Positions 1 through 8,746 of a stretch of DNA of 64,000 nucleotides are shown in pieces. The stretch is from the NCBI RefSeq assembly GCF_011769985.2, contig NZ_CP039734.2, forward strand, positions 682,001-746,000. The letters run 5' to 3'. Position 1 is the stretch's first letter. Every line of letters starts with the position of its first letter. This stretch comes from Sulfurospirillum diekertiae (GTDB taxonomy: Bacteria; Campylobacterota; Campylobacteria; Campylobacterales; Sulfurospirillaceae). The notes beneath the pieces are model-generated. The model ran no database searches. It saw only the letters and a program-made list of their open reading frames with translations, and was not told the origin of the DNA. Both the position numbers and the translations under genes were made by a program.

Positions 1-2
1 AC

Positions 3-467
3 AATGAAGATGCTTCATGGGATCGCAATAATAAATGCAAAGAGCTTTTCACTGTTGGCGCTGAAGTTGAAGTCAAAATCGTTAAAATTGATGAAGAGAC
101 TGAAAAAGTATCTCTCAGTAAAAAAGAGCTTGAAGACAGCCCAATTCAAAAATATGCAAAATCTCATGAAAATGGTGACATTGTTCACGGTAAAATCAGA
201 GATATTAAAGAATTTGGTATTTTCGTTGAGCTTGAGGACAATGTTGACGCATTGATTCGTAAAGAAGATTTGGGTCAGGTTAATGAAGCAGATTTGAAAA
301 TTGGTGATGAAATTGAAGCAGCCATTACCTTTATTGATGACAAAAAAAATCGTATCCGCCTTTCTGTAAGACGTCTTTCAAAATTGAAAGAAAGAGAAGC
401 ACTTAAAGAGATCAATAAAGAAGAGAAAATGACGCTCGGAGATATTTTAAAAGATCAACTGAAATAA
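3..467 (+). CDS. rpsA: 30S ribosomal protein S1, C-terminal part (5' end outside window)
   Basis: Only the last 154 codons are present, in the frame starting at position 3, with the stop at 465-467. S1 brings mRNA to the 30S subunit through tandem S1 (OB-fold) repeats. The visible part holds the end of one repeat and one complete repeat (GDIVHGKIRDIKEFGIFVEL, then an IRLSVRRL end), followed by a charged tail typical of S1. The next gene begins three bases after the stop. The order rpsA - small anchored protein - serA is the one I recall from Campylobacter jejuni, which supports the call. ATG codons at 4 and 252 give no better start; the gene simply runs in from the left. Confidence 0.93.
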   Translation, partial: NEDASWDRNNKCKELFTVGAEVEVKIVKIDEETEKVSLSKKELEDSPIQKYAKSHENGDIVHGKIRDIKEFGIFVELEDNVDALIRKEDLGQVNEADLKIGDEIEAAITFIDDKKNRIRLSVRRLSKLKEREALKEINKEEKMTLGDILKDQLK

Positions 468-470
468 TCG

Positions 471-959
471 ATGCAAAAAAAAGTACTTGGCGCAGTTTTT
501 TTACTCCTCTTTGCAGGGGTAGGATTTTTCCTCTATAAACTTCTTCATCAAAATGTAGATGTTACTGTTGAGGTCGCCAAGTATGAATCTCCGAAAAAGC
601 AAGAAATCAAACAAGAAACATCGGAAACAGTTTGGATCAAAGAGATGGCACATAAAGATGCGAGGGAGTTTGTATTTCCTGTGAATGAGCTCTTTATGCA
701 AATTGATTCGTTTGGGCAAAAAAGTGGTAGTGGCGGTAAGTTAAAGTCATTTCGCTTGGTGATTGATCGAGTGGATCGTTACTCTCTTTTTTGTATTATC
801 CAGACACTCACCTCTTTGCACCTGCCCTATATGGTGATAAAGGAAGATAAAGTTCCACTCATTTATATAGAAGAAAAAAGTGAGAAACAGCTAAACCAAG
901 TTGTTCTTGAACTTGAAAAATACGATATAAAATCAAAAATTGTCGAGGTTTGGTTATGA
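471..959 (+). CDS. Small membrane-anchored protein between rpsA and serA
   Basis: A 162-residue protein with an N-terminal hydrophobic segment (about residues 5-23, LGAVFLLLFAGVGFFLY) and no lipobox, so probably anchored in the inner membrane with a periplasmic body. I recognise no domain. It starts three bases after the rpsA stop, and its TGA overlaps the serA start as ATGA (956-959), so it is probably translated in the same operon. A protein of this kind sits at the same place in C. jejuni (from memory), so it is a conserved Campylobacterota gene of unknown function. The C-terminal part (IIQTLTSLHLPYMVIKEDK) suggests a small alpha/beta fold, but that is only an impression. Confidence 0.8.
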   Translation: MQKKVLGAVFLLLFAGVGFFLYKLLHQNVDVTVEVAKYESPKKQEIKQETSETVWIKEMAHKDAREFVFPVNELFMQIDSFGQKSGSGGKLKSFRLVIDRVDRYSLFCIIQTLTSLHLPYMVIKEDKVPLIYIEEKSEKQLNQVVLELEKYDIKSKIVEVWL

Positions 960-2542
960 AACAGAAGAAAATCATTGTATGCGATGCAATCCACGAAAAA
1001 GGTTTTCAAATCTTACGTGCTGAGAAGGATATAGAAGTTATTGACGCTGTGCGTTTACCCAAAGATGAACTTTTAAAAATAATCGGTGATTGTGATGTTG
1101 CTATTACACGTAGTTCTACCGATGTTGATGAAAAATTTCTCAATGCGGCTACCAATTTAAAAGCAATTGTCAGAGCAGGCGTGGGTGTTGACAACGTAGA
1201 TCAAGATGGTTGTAGTAGACGTGGTATCATTGCTATGAACGTACCAACAGCCAATACAATCGCTGCTGTAGAACTTACTATGGCACATCTGTTAGGAACA
1301 GCACGTAGCTTTGTGAATGCCAATAATCACCTCAAAATCGAGCGAGTATGGAATCGTGAAAAATGGTATGGTGTTGAGCTTTGTGAAAAACGTCTTGGTG
1401 TGATCGGTTTCGGTAATATTGGTAGTCGTGTTGCCATCCGTGCGAAAGCCTTTGGCATGGAAGTAATTGCCTATGATCCGTATATCTCTGCTTCAAAAGT
1501 AACTGACCTTGGAATGACCTATACTGAAAATTTTGATGACATCTTAGCTTGTGATTTTATTACGATTCATACTCCTAAAAATAAAGAGACTATTAACATC
1601 ATCTCACATGATGAAATTGCAAAGATGAAAGATGGTGTGCGTCTTATTAACTGTGCACGTGGTGGTTTGTACAATGAAGAAGCCTTATTTGAAGGTATCA
1701 AAAGTGGAAAAATAGCCTTTGCAGGTATTGATGTTTTCTCAAAAGAGCCCGCAACGAGTCATCCACTCTTAGACCTTGAGCATATCTGTGTTACCCCACA
1801 TTTGGGTGCAAATACCCTTGAATCTCAAGAGAAAATTGCAATCCAAGCGGCTGAAAATGCAATTAGTGCCGCACGTGGTATTAGTTACCCCAATGCGCTT
1901 AACTTACCAATTAAAGCTGAAGATATTCCTGCCTTTATTGAACCGTATTTAGAGCTTGTTCAAAAAATGGGTTTCTTGGCAGCTCAGCTTAATCGTTCTG
2001 CAATTAAGTCTGTTAAACTTGAGTTAGAAGGTGATATTGGTGCTTATGGCAAATCACTGCTTACCTTTGGAATTGTTGGCTCTCTTAAAGAAGCCAATGA
2101 AAATAAAATCAACTATGTTAATGCAGAGTTTGTTGCTAAAGAAAAAAATATTGAAACAAAGTTTGAAGTTATCAACAGTACCAGTGGCTATAAAAATCAA
2201 GCGACATTAATTTTAACAACAGAAAAAGATGTTGTGAGTATTAGTGGAACGGTTTTTGGTGAGAATGAACAACGTATTGTGGGTATTAATGGATTTAAAT
2301 TTGACTTTAAACCAAAAGGCAAAATGATTATCTTTAAAAACCACGATGTTCCGGGTGTTATTGCACATATTGCTTCCACCTTAGCTAAAGAGAATATTAA
2401 TATTGCGGACTTTAGATTGGGTCGTGGTGCTAATAAATTTGCAATGGCTGTTATCTTAGTTGATACAGATATTGATAAAAAAATCATTGCAGAGCTCAAT
2501 CATCTTGAAACATGTGTTTGGGTTGAGTACGCTGTTTTATAA
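956..2542 (+). CDS. serA: D-3-phosphoglycerate dehydrogenase
   Basis: Oxidises 3-phosphoglycerate to 3-phosphohydroxypyruvate with NAD+, the first step of serine synthesis. Substrate-binding halves flank a Rossmann domain with GFGNIGSR near residues 148-156. The catalytic set of the family is present: Arg in NCARGG (about 232), Glu in SKEP (about 263) and His in TPHLGA (about 281). An intervening domain and a C-terminal ACT domain (about 455-528, starting near MIIFKNHDVPGVIAHIA) make it the long, ACT-containing form, which in many bacteria is feedback-inhibited by serine. A TTG six bases upstream (950) is in frame, but the ATG at 956 overlaps the upstream stop as ATGA and is the better start (528 aa). 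Confidence 0.95.
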   Translation: MKQKKIIVCDAIHEKGFQILRAEKDIEVIDAVRLPKDELLKIIGDCDVAITRSSTDVDEKFLNAATNLKAIVRAGVGVDNVDQDGCSRRGIIAMNVPTANTIAAVELTMAHLLGTARSFVNANNHLKIERVWNREKWYGVELCEKRLGVIGFGNIGSRVAIRAKAFGMEVIAYDPYISASKVTDLGMTYTENFDDILACDFITIHTPKNKETINIISHDEIAKMKDGVRLINCARGGLYNEEALFEGIKSGKIAFAGIDVFSKEPATSHPLLDLEHICVTPHLGANTLESQEKIAIQAAENAISAARGISYPNALNLPIKAEDIPAFIEPYLELVQKMGFLAAQLNRSAIKSVKLELEGDIGAYGKSLLTFGIVGSLKEANENKINYVNAEFVAKEKNIETKFEVINSTSGYKNQATLILTTEKDVVSISGTVFGENEQRIVGINGFKFDFKPKGKMIIFKNHDVPGVIAHIASTLAKENINIADFRLGRGANKFAMAVILVDTDIDKKIIAELNHLETCVWVEYAVL

Positions 2543-2558
2543 TTTATTTCGATCATTT

Positions 2559-2600
2559 GAAGAAGAGGCATGTTTAAGACATGTTTCTTCTTTTCTTCTG
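2559..2600 (+). terminator. Probable rho-independent terminator after serA
   Basis: GAAGAA...CATGT pairs with ACATG...TTCTTC around a short loop, with an internal bulge of GAGG against A, and is followed by a T-rich run. It begins 17 bases after the serA stop, so it probably ends the rpsA-serA transcript. Confidence 0.6.
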
Positions 2601-2788
2601 TTTTTTGTTTAAATAAAGTTAACTTATATTGAACAATACTCAATTCTATGGGCTTCAAAATCTATTTTAAAAAGTAAAATTTTATTATCTTTTCCTAAAA
2701 CATTGTGCTTAATTATTTTTGATAAATAAACAAATATTATAAATTTGATAATATTGTTCTCATTAATGAAATAAGGGTAGGGTTTTAC

Positions 2789-4126
2789 ATGAAATTATTT
2801 TTTTTAGCTTTAATCACGTTAGGCATCTGTTTTGCGCAAGATGGATTGAGTTTAGAAAATGCCATTACAAAAGTAAAAGCCAATAACCAAGAAATTGCGA
2901 TTGCAAAATTTGATGAGCAAATCAAAACATTAGAACATCAAGCGGCCGTTGGGCAAAACTATGGAAGTTTGGATCTCTCTCAAGCGGCACTTCGCAGTAA
3001 TGATGCGTTGAATATTTTTGGCTACAAACTTCAATCTCGTCAAGCAACGTTTGCCGATTTTGGCTTTAAGCAATTTAGTGGCAGCAACTATATGTTAGCG
3101 CCCAATGATCTTAACAACCCCTCAGATCGTAACCATTTTCAAACTAAAATCGAATACACATTGCCTCTTTACACAGGTGGCAAAATAGAGCAATACGGTA
3201 AGATCACCAAAGCACTTCAAGAGATGAGTACGTTAGATCGTGAAGCCTTAACGCTTGAAAAAATCTATGAGCTTAAAAAGAGTTTTTTTGCGATTTCTCT
3301 TTTAGACAACTATCTTTATAACCTTCACATTATTGCTACCAATACAACAAAATTAGAAGCGACAACTGAAGCGATGATGCAAGAAGGCTACGTTAAAAAG
3401 GTCGATCTTTTAGAAGTACAAAGCAAACAAGCCGATGTTGAACGTCTCATTAAACAAGCAGAAGCCAATAGAACACTGTTATATTACTTTATCTCTTATT
3501 TAGTGGGTGAGCCTGTCACTGCAATTCAAGGAAATTACGAAGAGGCTGAAACGCTTTTGAGTTCGGATGAACGCGTGTTGAATGATAATCTTGATATTAA
3601 AAAAGCAGCACAGGGTGTGGAAATTTCTAAGATGAATATCGCTTTGCAAGAGAGTGCTTTTTTACCCCAAGTGGGAGCTTTTGCCAATTATGGCAGTAGC
3701 GATGAAAAACTGATGAATGATTTTTCTAAAAATGATGCTTACACCGTAGGTTTGCAAATTAAATTGAATATTTTTAATGGTGGAACGGATAAAAATAATT
3801 TAGAAAAAGCACGCGTGGAGCATCTCAAAGCTTCCCAACAGCTTCAGTTAGCCAAAAATAGTATTGCTTTATCTTTCAAGCAAATTCAAACGCAAATTCA
3901 AAGCCATGAATATGAAATACAGAGTTTAAAAAAAGAGGTGGAATTAGCACATCTAATTTATGAAAATTATGCGGGAAGATATGCTGAAAAAATCACTTCA
4001 ATCAACGAGGTTCTGATGAAACAATCCGAAGAGTTGACCAAAGTGCTCAGACTGAAAGAGGTGCAAAATGCACGCAACGAAAAGATCTTTGAGCTCCAAA
4101 AATTAGCCAGTAAGGAAATACAGTGA
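2789..4126 (+). CDS. TolC-family outer-membrane efflux protein
   Basis: A 445-residue protein with a signal peptide (MKLFFLALITLGICFA). Long amphipathic helical stretches rich in Gln, Ala, Lys and Glu form two similar halves, as in TolC/OEP channels that span the outer membrane and periplasm as trimers. An ATG preceded by AGGGTAGGG gives a clear start. It lacks a lipobox, unlike the CmeC-type protein at 25.7 kb. The stop overlaps the next gene's GTG start (GTGA, 4123-4126). It is the first gene of a four-gene RND efflux operon, so it is the likely exit duct for that pump. The substrate cannot be read from the sequence. Confidence 0.88.
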   Translation: MKLFFLALITLGICFAQDGLSLENAITKVKANNQEIAIAKFDEQIKTLEHQAAVGQNYGSLDLSQAALRSNDALNIFGYKLQSRQATFADFGFKQFSGSNYMLAPNDLNNPSDRNHFQTKIEYTLPLYTGGKIEQYGKITKALQEMSTLDREALTLEKIYELKKSFFAISLLDNYLYNLHIIATNTTKLEATTEAMMQEGYVKKVDLLEVQSKQADVERLIKQAEANRTLLYYFISYLVGEPVTAIQGNYEEAETLLSSDERVLNDNLDIKKAAQGVEISKMNIALQESAFLPQVGAFANYGSSDEKLMNDFSKNDAYTVGLQIKLNIFNGGTDKNNLEKARVEHLKASQQLQLAKNSIALSFKQIQTQIQSHEYEIQSLKKEVELAHLIYENYAGRYAEKITSINEVLMKQSEELTKVLRLKEVQNARNEKIFELQKLASKEIQ

Positions 4127-4929
4127 AATCTTTACATGTAAAGAGTGTCTTACTCTGTTTTATGATGAGTGCGGCGCTTCATGCCACAAGTCTAACCCTC
4201 AGCGGTAGCGTTATATCGGAGAATCAAAAGAGTCTCTCTAGCCGTTATATGGGCTATGTCAAGCGTGTGTATGTCAATGAAGGCGATGTGGTGAAAAAAG
4301 GGGCATTGCTGTACAGCATTGACTCTAAAGAGGTGGACACAGCACGGGAGCAAAGTGATCTTGCTATCGCGCAAGCAGAGCTTTCGTTATCCACGGTTGA
4401 AAATCAATATGCCAATGCCAAACTCAATTTAGAGCGCTATGAGCGTTTACTGGCAAAAGATATGGTGTCTAAGTATGAAGTGGAAAACTTGGAGCTTGCT
4501 ACGACCAATCTTAAGGCAACCGTAGAGATTGCTCGAAAACAGGTCGCTTCTGCCAAGCAAAAACGCCAAGAGGTACAAAATCAGTACCAGTACCTTAACA
4601 TCAAAGCGCCCAATGAGAGTGTTGTGATTGAAAAGCATATCAAAGAGGGTGAGATGGCACTCTCGGGCGTGACCACCGTGGTGCTTGCCGATTTGAGCGC
4701 GCTTAAAGTTACAACGGAGATTGCAGAGAGCTATCTGGGTCGTGTGAAAGTAGGCGATATCGCGCGTGTGGAAGTTCCTTCCATCGGGTGTATTAGTGAA
4801 GGAAAAATCGAAGCGATTATCCCTAGTTCCAACCCTATGGCGCACACATTTAAGATGAAACTCTCTTTTACATGTAAAGATGCCAAAGCGTACCCCGGAA
4901 TGTATGCCGTGGTGAATGTTGGTGAGTAG
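4123..4929 (+). CDS. RND efflux periplasmic adaptor (HlyD/AcrA family)
   Basis: A 268-residue membrane-fusion protein joining the outer-membrane channel to the inner-membrane pump. It has a signal peptide (about residues 1-21), the front half of a lipoyl/barrel-sandwich domain (YVKRVYVNEGDVVKKGALLYSID), an alpha-hairpin (about 70-155) and a return barrel (LNIKAPNESVVIEKHIKEGE). It is shorter than AcrA (about 370-400 aa) and seems to lack much of the membrane-proximal domain. The start is GTG at 4123, overlapping the upstream stop by four bases. Two copies of TTTACATGTAAA are built into the gene, one right after the start codon (residues LHVK) and one near the end (FTCK). Confidence 0.87.
   Translation: MKSLHVKSVLLCFMMSAALHATSLTLSGSVISENQKSLSSRYMGYVKRVYVNEGDVVKKGALLYSIDSKEVDTAREQSDLAIAQAELSLSTVENQYANAKLNLERYERLLAKDMVSKYEVENLELATTNLKATVEIARKQVASAKQKRQEVQNQYQYLNIKAPNESVVIEKHIKEGEMALSGVTTVVLADLSALKVTTEIAESYLGRVKVGDIARVEVPSIGCISEGKIEAIIPSSNPMAHTFKMKLSFTCKDAKAYPGMYAVVNVGE
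4131..4142. repeat. TTTACATGTAAA palindrome, intragenic
   Basis: Exact copy five bases after the adaptor's GTG start codon, read as LHVK inside the signal peptide. Confidence 0.9.
4867..4878. repeat. TTTACATGTAAA palindrome, intragenic
   Basis: Exact copy near the 3' end of the adaptor gene, read as FTCK. Confidence 0.9.
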
Positions 4930-4934
4930 TGATC

Positions 4935-6527
4935 ATGAATAAATACAAAGAAAAATACCTAGCAGGGTATCTAGCCCGTCTTTTTTTACGTAATCCTCTG
5001 ACGATGATTTTAGGGGTTGCGCTTATCTCCTTAGGGGTCGTAGCGCTCTCTTTAATGCCGAGAGAAGAAGACCCTCAGATTTCGATTAGTGGTGGTGTGG
5101 TCATTGTCTCCATGCCCGGAGCCAGCGCTGCTGAAATCGAACAGATGGTTGTCCGCCCACTGGAGAGACGCATTAAAGAGATTAAGGGTGTGGAGCATAT
5201 TTACGGGGTTGCAAGCGATAATGTGGGCATTGTGAATGTGATGTATTATATTGGTGAAAACCGTGAAGCTTCCAATCTTAAGCTTTATGATAAAGTCATG
5301 CAAAATATGGATCAAATGCCCGAAGGTGCGTCAACACCGCTTGTCAGACCTTTTGACATTGATATTGATATACCGATTCTCTCCATTGCTTTTTACGCTA
5401 AATCTGCTCAGAGTGTGGATAATGTGAGCCTTTACAAGCGTGTCGAGGCCTTTCGCAATTCACTGGGTAATGTCCCCAATGTTGCCAAAACAGAGATCAA
5501 AGGGGAGCATAAAGAGCAGTTTAATATTGAGATTGACCTCTCCCGTCTTGCAGGGTACCATCTCTCGTTGGATCACATAACCGCTTCTTTAAAATCACTT
5601 ACCGCTTCGTCTCCTGAAGTGAAAAATCGTACGCAAGAGGGAAAGCTGGTCGTTTTTGGTGTTAAAAATGCGTTGGAAAATATCCACGATATTCAAAATC
5701 TGATCGTTGCTAATTATGGCGGCTCGGTGGTGTATCTGAAAGATATTGCGACCATCCATTTGGGTGATGACATTCAGAACAAAAAGAGTGCGCAGATCAG
5801 TTACAAAGTAGGGGAGCGTTTCACGCCACTGCAAGATCAAGTCACACTCAGTGTCTCCAAGCTGAAAGGCTCCAATGCCGTGGTCATTGCCGAAGATGTT
5901 CTTAAACGACTTGAAGCGAACAAAGCGGCATTGGCAAAAGAGGGGATTGGGTATAGTGTGACGCGAAATTATGGCGAGCGTGCCAATGAAGCGGTCAATG
6001 AACTGGTCTTTCACCTGCTGATCTCTGTTGTGATTATCGCGCTTTTGCTGATTGTTATTTTAGGCTGGAGGGAAGGGCTCATTGTGACGCTCACCGTCCC
6101 TGCTATTTTGGCGATTACCATTTTTATCGCGTATATGAGCGGTCAAACGATTAATCGTATCACGCTGTTTGCCTTTTTGCTGAGTCTTGGTCTTTTGGTC
6201 GATGATGCCATTGTCGTCATTGAAAATATCCATCGTCATCTGCACAGTAAAGATGCCCAAGATAAAGAGATGGATGAACTGCTGATTGAAGCGACCGATG
6301 AGATCGGGGCACCGACTAATTTAGCAACGATAGCGATTATTTTAACGATGGTTCCGATGGCATTTGTCGGGCAAATGATGGGCGAATTTATGAAACCGAT
6401 ACCGCTGAATGTACCCGTAGCGATGCTGGCTTCACTTTTGATCGCCTATATTTTTACGCCATTTTTAGCCAAGAAATTTTTAAAAAAACCAACGCAGACC
6501 AAAGGAGAGAATGATGCAGAAATTTGA
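4935..6527 (+). CDS. RND efflux permease, N-terminal half (split pump)
   Basis: Encodes the first half of an AcrB-like pump: TM1, the first porter pair (PLERRIKEIKGVEHIYG) and TM2-TM6, ending soon after TM6 (IFTPFLAKKFLKK). The proton-relay Asp pair of TM4 is present (GLLVDDAIVVIENI, about residue 422). At 530 residues it is half the family's usual 1030-1050. The ATG at 4935 is preferred over the in-frame GTG at 4929 because GGTGAG lies 8 bases before it. The last bases overlap the gene for the second half. The reading frame ends naturally with a hydrophilic tail (KPTQTKGENDAEI). Both halves are probably made from one mRNA and assemble in the membrane. Confidence 0.88.
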   Translation: MNKYKEKYLAGYLARLFLRNPLTMILGVALISLGVVALSLMPREEDPQISISGGVVIVSMPGASAAEIEQMVVRPLERRIKEIKGVEHIYGVASDNVGIVNVMYYIGENREASNLKLYDKVMQNMDQMPEGASTPLVRPFDIDIDIPILSIAFYAKSAQSVDNVSLYKRVEAFRNSLGNVPNVAKTEIKGEHKEQFNIEIDLSRLAGYHLSLDHITASLKSLTASSPEVKNRTQEGKLVVFGVKNALENIHDIQNLIVANYGGSVVYLKDIATIHLGDDIQNKKSAQISYKVGERFTPLQDQVTLSVSKLKGSNAVVIAEDVLKRLEANKAALAKEGIGYSVTRNYGERANEAVNELVFHLLISVVIIALLLIVILGWREGLIVTLTVPAILAITIFIAYMSGQTINRITLFAFLLSLGLLVDDAIVVIENIHRHLHSKDAQDKEMDELLIEATDEIGAPTNLATIAIILTMVPMAFVGQMMGEFMKPIPLNVPVAMLASLLIAYIFTPFLAKKFLKKPTQTKGENDAEI

Positions 6528-8169
6528 GCAGTTTATTCACTCTGTTTTGGTAGAAGAACGTAAACAAAAGCTGGTTTTGCTTTTCACGCTCCTAGCCTTC
6601 TTTGCGGCAGTGATGATGTTTCCCACGAAAATTGTTTTGGCCAAAATGTTGCCGGGCAAAAGTACCAACACGTTTTCGATCTATATTGATCTTCCCAATG
6701 GAAGCTCTTATCAAGAGACCAATGCGGTAAATGCGTGCGTGGTTGGCATTTTGCAACAAGAAAAAGAGATACAAAACATTGAAGTCTTTAATGGCATGGG
6801 TTCGCCTTTGGATTACGCAGGATTGGTGAAAGGCTCTGGGCTTAAGAGTGGCGAATACGTGAGTGAAATCGTGGTCAATCTTAGCGATTTGCATCAGCGT
6901 AATGAGCGTTCTTTTGCGATGGTGCATCGCTTACGCCCAATAATTCAAAAAAGCTGTGAATCTTTGATTGCTCAAACTTCTATTAAGATGGTGGAACAAC
7001 CTGCGGGTCCTCCAACCATGGCCGCGCTTGTGGTCGAACTGTATGGCGATAATGCGTCTGCATTGAATGCGCTTGGGCAAAGAATCAAACAGATATTGGC
7101 TCAAACGAAAGACCTTGTGGATGTCGATATGTTGGCAGATAAGATCTTTGATAAGTATGTTCTTGTCCCTGATAAAGAAAAAGTGATTCGTTCGCATTTA
7201 AGCCTTGCACAGATTAACGAGCTATTGTATTTGAGCTTTGAAGGGGAGCATGTTGCTCACAAAAACAGTGAAAGTTCTCCTTCTCAAATCCCACTTTTTG
7301 TGGTTTTAAGTGAAGCTTCTAAGTCACTTCCTTATGCTTCTAAAGAGGAGTTAAGTGCCAAACTAAGCGCATTAAAGCTGATGAATACGCAAGGCATGAT
7401 GGTGCCACTCTCTGAAGTGGTGCACGTCGAGAAAGTGAAGTCCACACCGACCATTATGTCAAAAAATCTGCAGACAATGGTGAGCATCGTTGCCGAAGCA
7501 GATTTGGTTTCTCAAGTCTATCCGCTTTTGGATGCACGCAGTCGTATTCAAGATACTTTGAAAGACGAGTTTGAAATTAGTCGAAGCCATCTCTTTGATT
7601 TAACACTCAAAGACAAAAAGAGCGGTGAAGTATTTAATCTTGTCTGGGATGGTGAAATGAAAGTAACGATGGATACGTTCCGAGATCTTGGCGGAGCTTT
7701 CATCGCGGCGCTGATTTTGATTTTTTTATTAATGGTCGTTTACTATAAAAGCTTTGCACTCTCTGGTATTGTGCTTTTAGGAAGTTTCCTCTCCATCATT
7801 GGGGTGATTGTTGGGCATTGGATCATGGATCTGTTCACATCAACAACTTTCTTTCTTACGGCAACGTCACTGATTGGTTTTATTTCATTGATGGGTATTA
7901 GTTCACGAAATGCACTGTTATTGATTGATTTTACCAAGGCGTTAATGACTCAGGGAATGGATAAACAAGAGGCGATTGCAAAAGCGAGTGCTACCAGAGC
8001 AAAACCGATTGTTCTTACTGCTGCGGCGATTATTTTAGCGAGTACATTGCTGGCAACCGATCCTATTTTTGGTGGATTGGGTGTTGCATTGATCTTTGGA
8101 ACAATTGCGGCAGTTATCGTATCGTTAATTGTTGTTCCTGTACTCATGAGTAACACGAAAGCGATCTAA
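6514..8169 (+). CDS. RND efflux permease, C-terminal half (split pump)
   Basis: Encodes TM7, the second porter pair and TM8-TM12 of an AcrB-like pump (551 aa). TM7 is FTLLAFFAAVMMFPTKIVLAKMLPG, followed by the usual NTFSIYIDLPNGSS porter start. In TM10 the Lys of AcrB's AKNAIL is Arg here (SSRNALLLIDF, about residue 464), a known variant. Two ATGs lie in tandem (6511, 6514); AGGAG at 6503-6507 is six bases before the second, so I chose 6514. The start lies within the 3' end of the first-half gene, so translation is probably coupled. Halves joined would give about 1080 residues. It is followed by a palindrome-built terminator. Confidence 0.87.
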   Translation: MQKFEQFIHSVLVEERKQKLVLLFTLLAFFAAVMMFPTKIVLAKMLPGKSTNTFSIYIDLPNGSSYQETNAVNACVVGILQQEKEIQNIEVFNGMGSPLDYAGLVKGSGLKSGEYVSEIVVNLSDLHQRNERSFAMVHRLRPIIQKSCESLIAQTSIKMVEQPAGPPTMAALVVELYGDNASALNALGQRIKQILAQTKDLVDVDMLADKIFDKYVLVPDKEKVIRSHLSLAQINELLYLSFEGEHVAHKNSESSPSQIPLFVVLSEASKSLPYASKEELSAKLSALKLMNTQGMMVPLSEVVHVEKVKSTPTIMSKNLQTMVSIVAEADLVSQVYPLLDARSRIQDTLKDEFEISRSHLFDLTLKDKKSGEVFNLVWDGEMKVTMDTFRDLGGAFIAALILIFLLMVVYYKSFALSGIVLLGSFLSIIGVIVGHWIMDLFTSTTFFLTATSLIGFISLMGISSRNALLLIDFTKALMTQGMDKQEAIAKASATRAKPIVLTAAAIILASTLLATDPIFGGLGVALIFGTIAAVIVSLIVVPVLMSNTKAI

Positions 8170-8174
8170 AGAGA

Positions 8175-8217
8175 TTTACATGTAAAGCATAAGGAGACTT
8201 ATCGCTTTACATGTAAA
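8175..8217 (+). terminator. Hairpin built from two TTTACATGTAAA palindromes
   Basis: Exact copies at 8175-8186 and 8206-8217 pair with each other. The stem extends inward through AAAG/CTTT and ATAAG/CTTAT around a GAGA loop, and A/T-rich DNA follows. It starts six bases after the stop of the split RND gene. The right copy also lies in the 3' end of the small minus-strand ORF 8199-8366. Confidence 0.6.
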
Positions 8218-8366
8218 AATTTTCTGCGGGTTAAAATCAATAAGCGCATCATGCGAAAAGCAAAAAGACGTTTGTTCATAATGCTAATTTTGCGACAATT
8301 CTCATTTTTTAAACATTCAAATACTTCTTCTAATGCCAATTTCTCACTTACAGATAAGTTTGTCAT
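8199..8366 (-). CDS. Small basic protein downstream of an HTH gene
   Basis: A 55-codon ORF: ATG at 8366, stop at 8199-8201. The N-terminal part (MTNLSVSEKLALEEVFECLK) looks like an amphipathic helix; the rest is Arg/Lys-rich and hydrophobic (KRLFAFRMMRLLILTRRKF). Its ATG overlaps the stop of the HTH gene as ATGA, the coupling seen between true operon genes, which is the main reason to believe it. The last codons (FLHVKR) are encoded by the iterated palindrome, so the 3' end may have been captured from it. No family is recognised. A toxin-antitoxin-like or regulator-plus-accessory arrangement is possible but unproven. Confidence 0.5.
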   Translation of the reverse strand: MTNLSVSEKLALEEVFECLKNENCRKISIMNKRLFAFRMMRLLILTRRKFLHVKR

Positions 8367-8611
8367 ACCGTTCCTTTTTGCCCGTCATTGATCTTACGCA
8401 CTAATCTCACAATATCTTCATCTTTTAACATACCCAACATATTAAAAACCACTGGAATGCCCATAGGAGCGCTACTACCGAGTCTCCACTCTTGATAGGT
8501 ACGCATGGATATTCCAAAAGTTTCTGCCATCTTTTTTTGAGAAATCTTCTTCCCCATATTTTCGGCTTCAATGGCATTATGCAAAAGATTGATGATATCG
8601 CTTGTTTTCAT
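8363..8611 (-). CDS. Small HTH (XRE-like) DNA-binding protein
   Basis: About 82 residues from the ATG at 8611 (MKTSDIINLL). An XRE-type helix-turn-helix is visible: KKISQKKMAETFGISMRTYQEWRLG, about residues 20-44, with the phage-repressor-like spacing of helices 2 and 3. The C-terminus (DEDIVRLVRKIND) is a further helix. An in-frame TTG lies at 8626, but neither start has a convincing ribosome site. A TATAAT on the minus strand ends only four bases before the ATG, so any transcript from it would be leaderless or start inside the gene. It is followed by the coupled small ORF 8199-8366. The repeats at 8629-8682 just upstream are candidate autoregulatory operators. Confidence 0.7.
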   Translation of the reverse strand: MKTSDIINLLHNAIEAENMGKKISQKKMAETFGISMRTYQEWRLGSSAPMGIPVVFNMLGMLKDEDIVRLVRKINDGQKGTV

Positions 8612-8628
8612 CGTATTATAGTACAAAA

Positions 8629-8682
8629 AAATGTATTAAACATAAATTAAAACGTATTAAATATACTAATTAATTTATGTTT
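8629..8682. promoter_or_regulatory. Repeat-rich candidate operator upstream of the HTH gene
   Basis: GTATTAAA occurs as a direct repeat at 8632-8639 and 8654-8661, 22 bp apart (two helical turns), within the longer matches ATGTATTAAACAT and ACGTATTAAATAT. A perfect 13-bp inverted repeat also surrounds the second copy: AAACATAAATTAA at 8638-8650 and TTAATTTATGTTT at 8670-8682. Placement between the HTH gene and efp suggests a binding site for the HTH protein; this is inference. Confidence 0.4.
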
Positions 8683-8746
8683 TAAACTTTTTATAGAATA
8701 TTATACCAATAATATTGTTTATTATAGCACTTATATTGATTTAAAT

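Noticed and set aside
6481-6527. Reading the split RND pump as a sequencing frameshift
   Set aside because: The second gene has a well-spaced AGGAG, tandem ATGs and a hydrophilic N-terminus, and the first ends in a hydrophilic tail. The break lies at the domain boundary. An error would not create these.
8199-8611. A firm toxin-antitoxin call for the HTH pair
   Set aside because: The overlap and sizes are compatible, but neither protein shows a known toxin or antitoxin family signature beyond a generic HTH.
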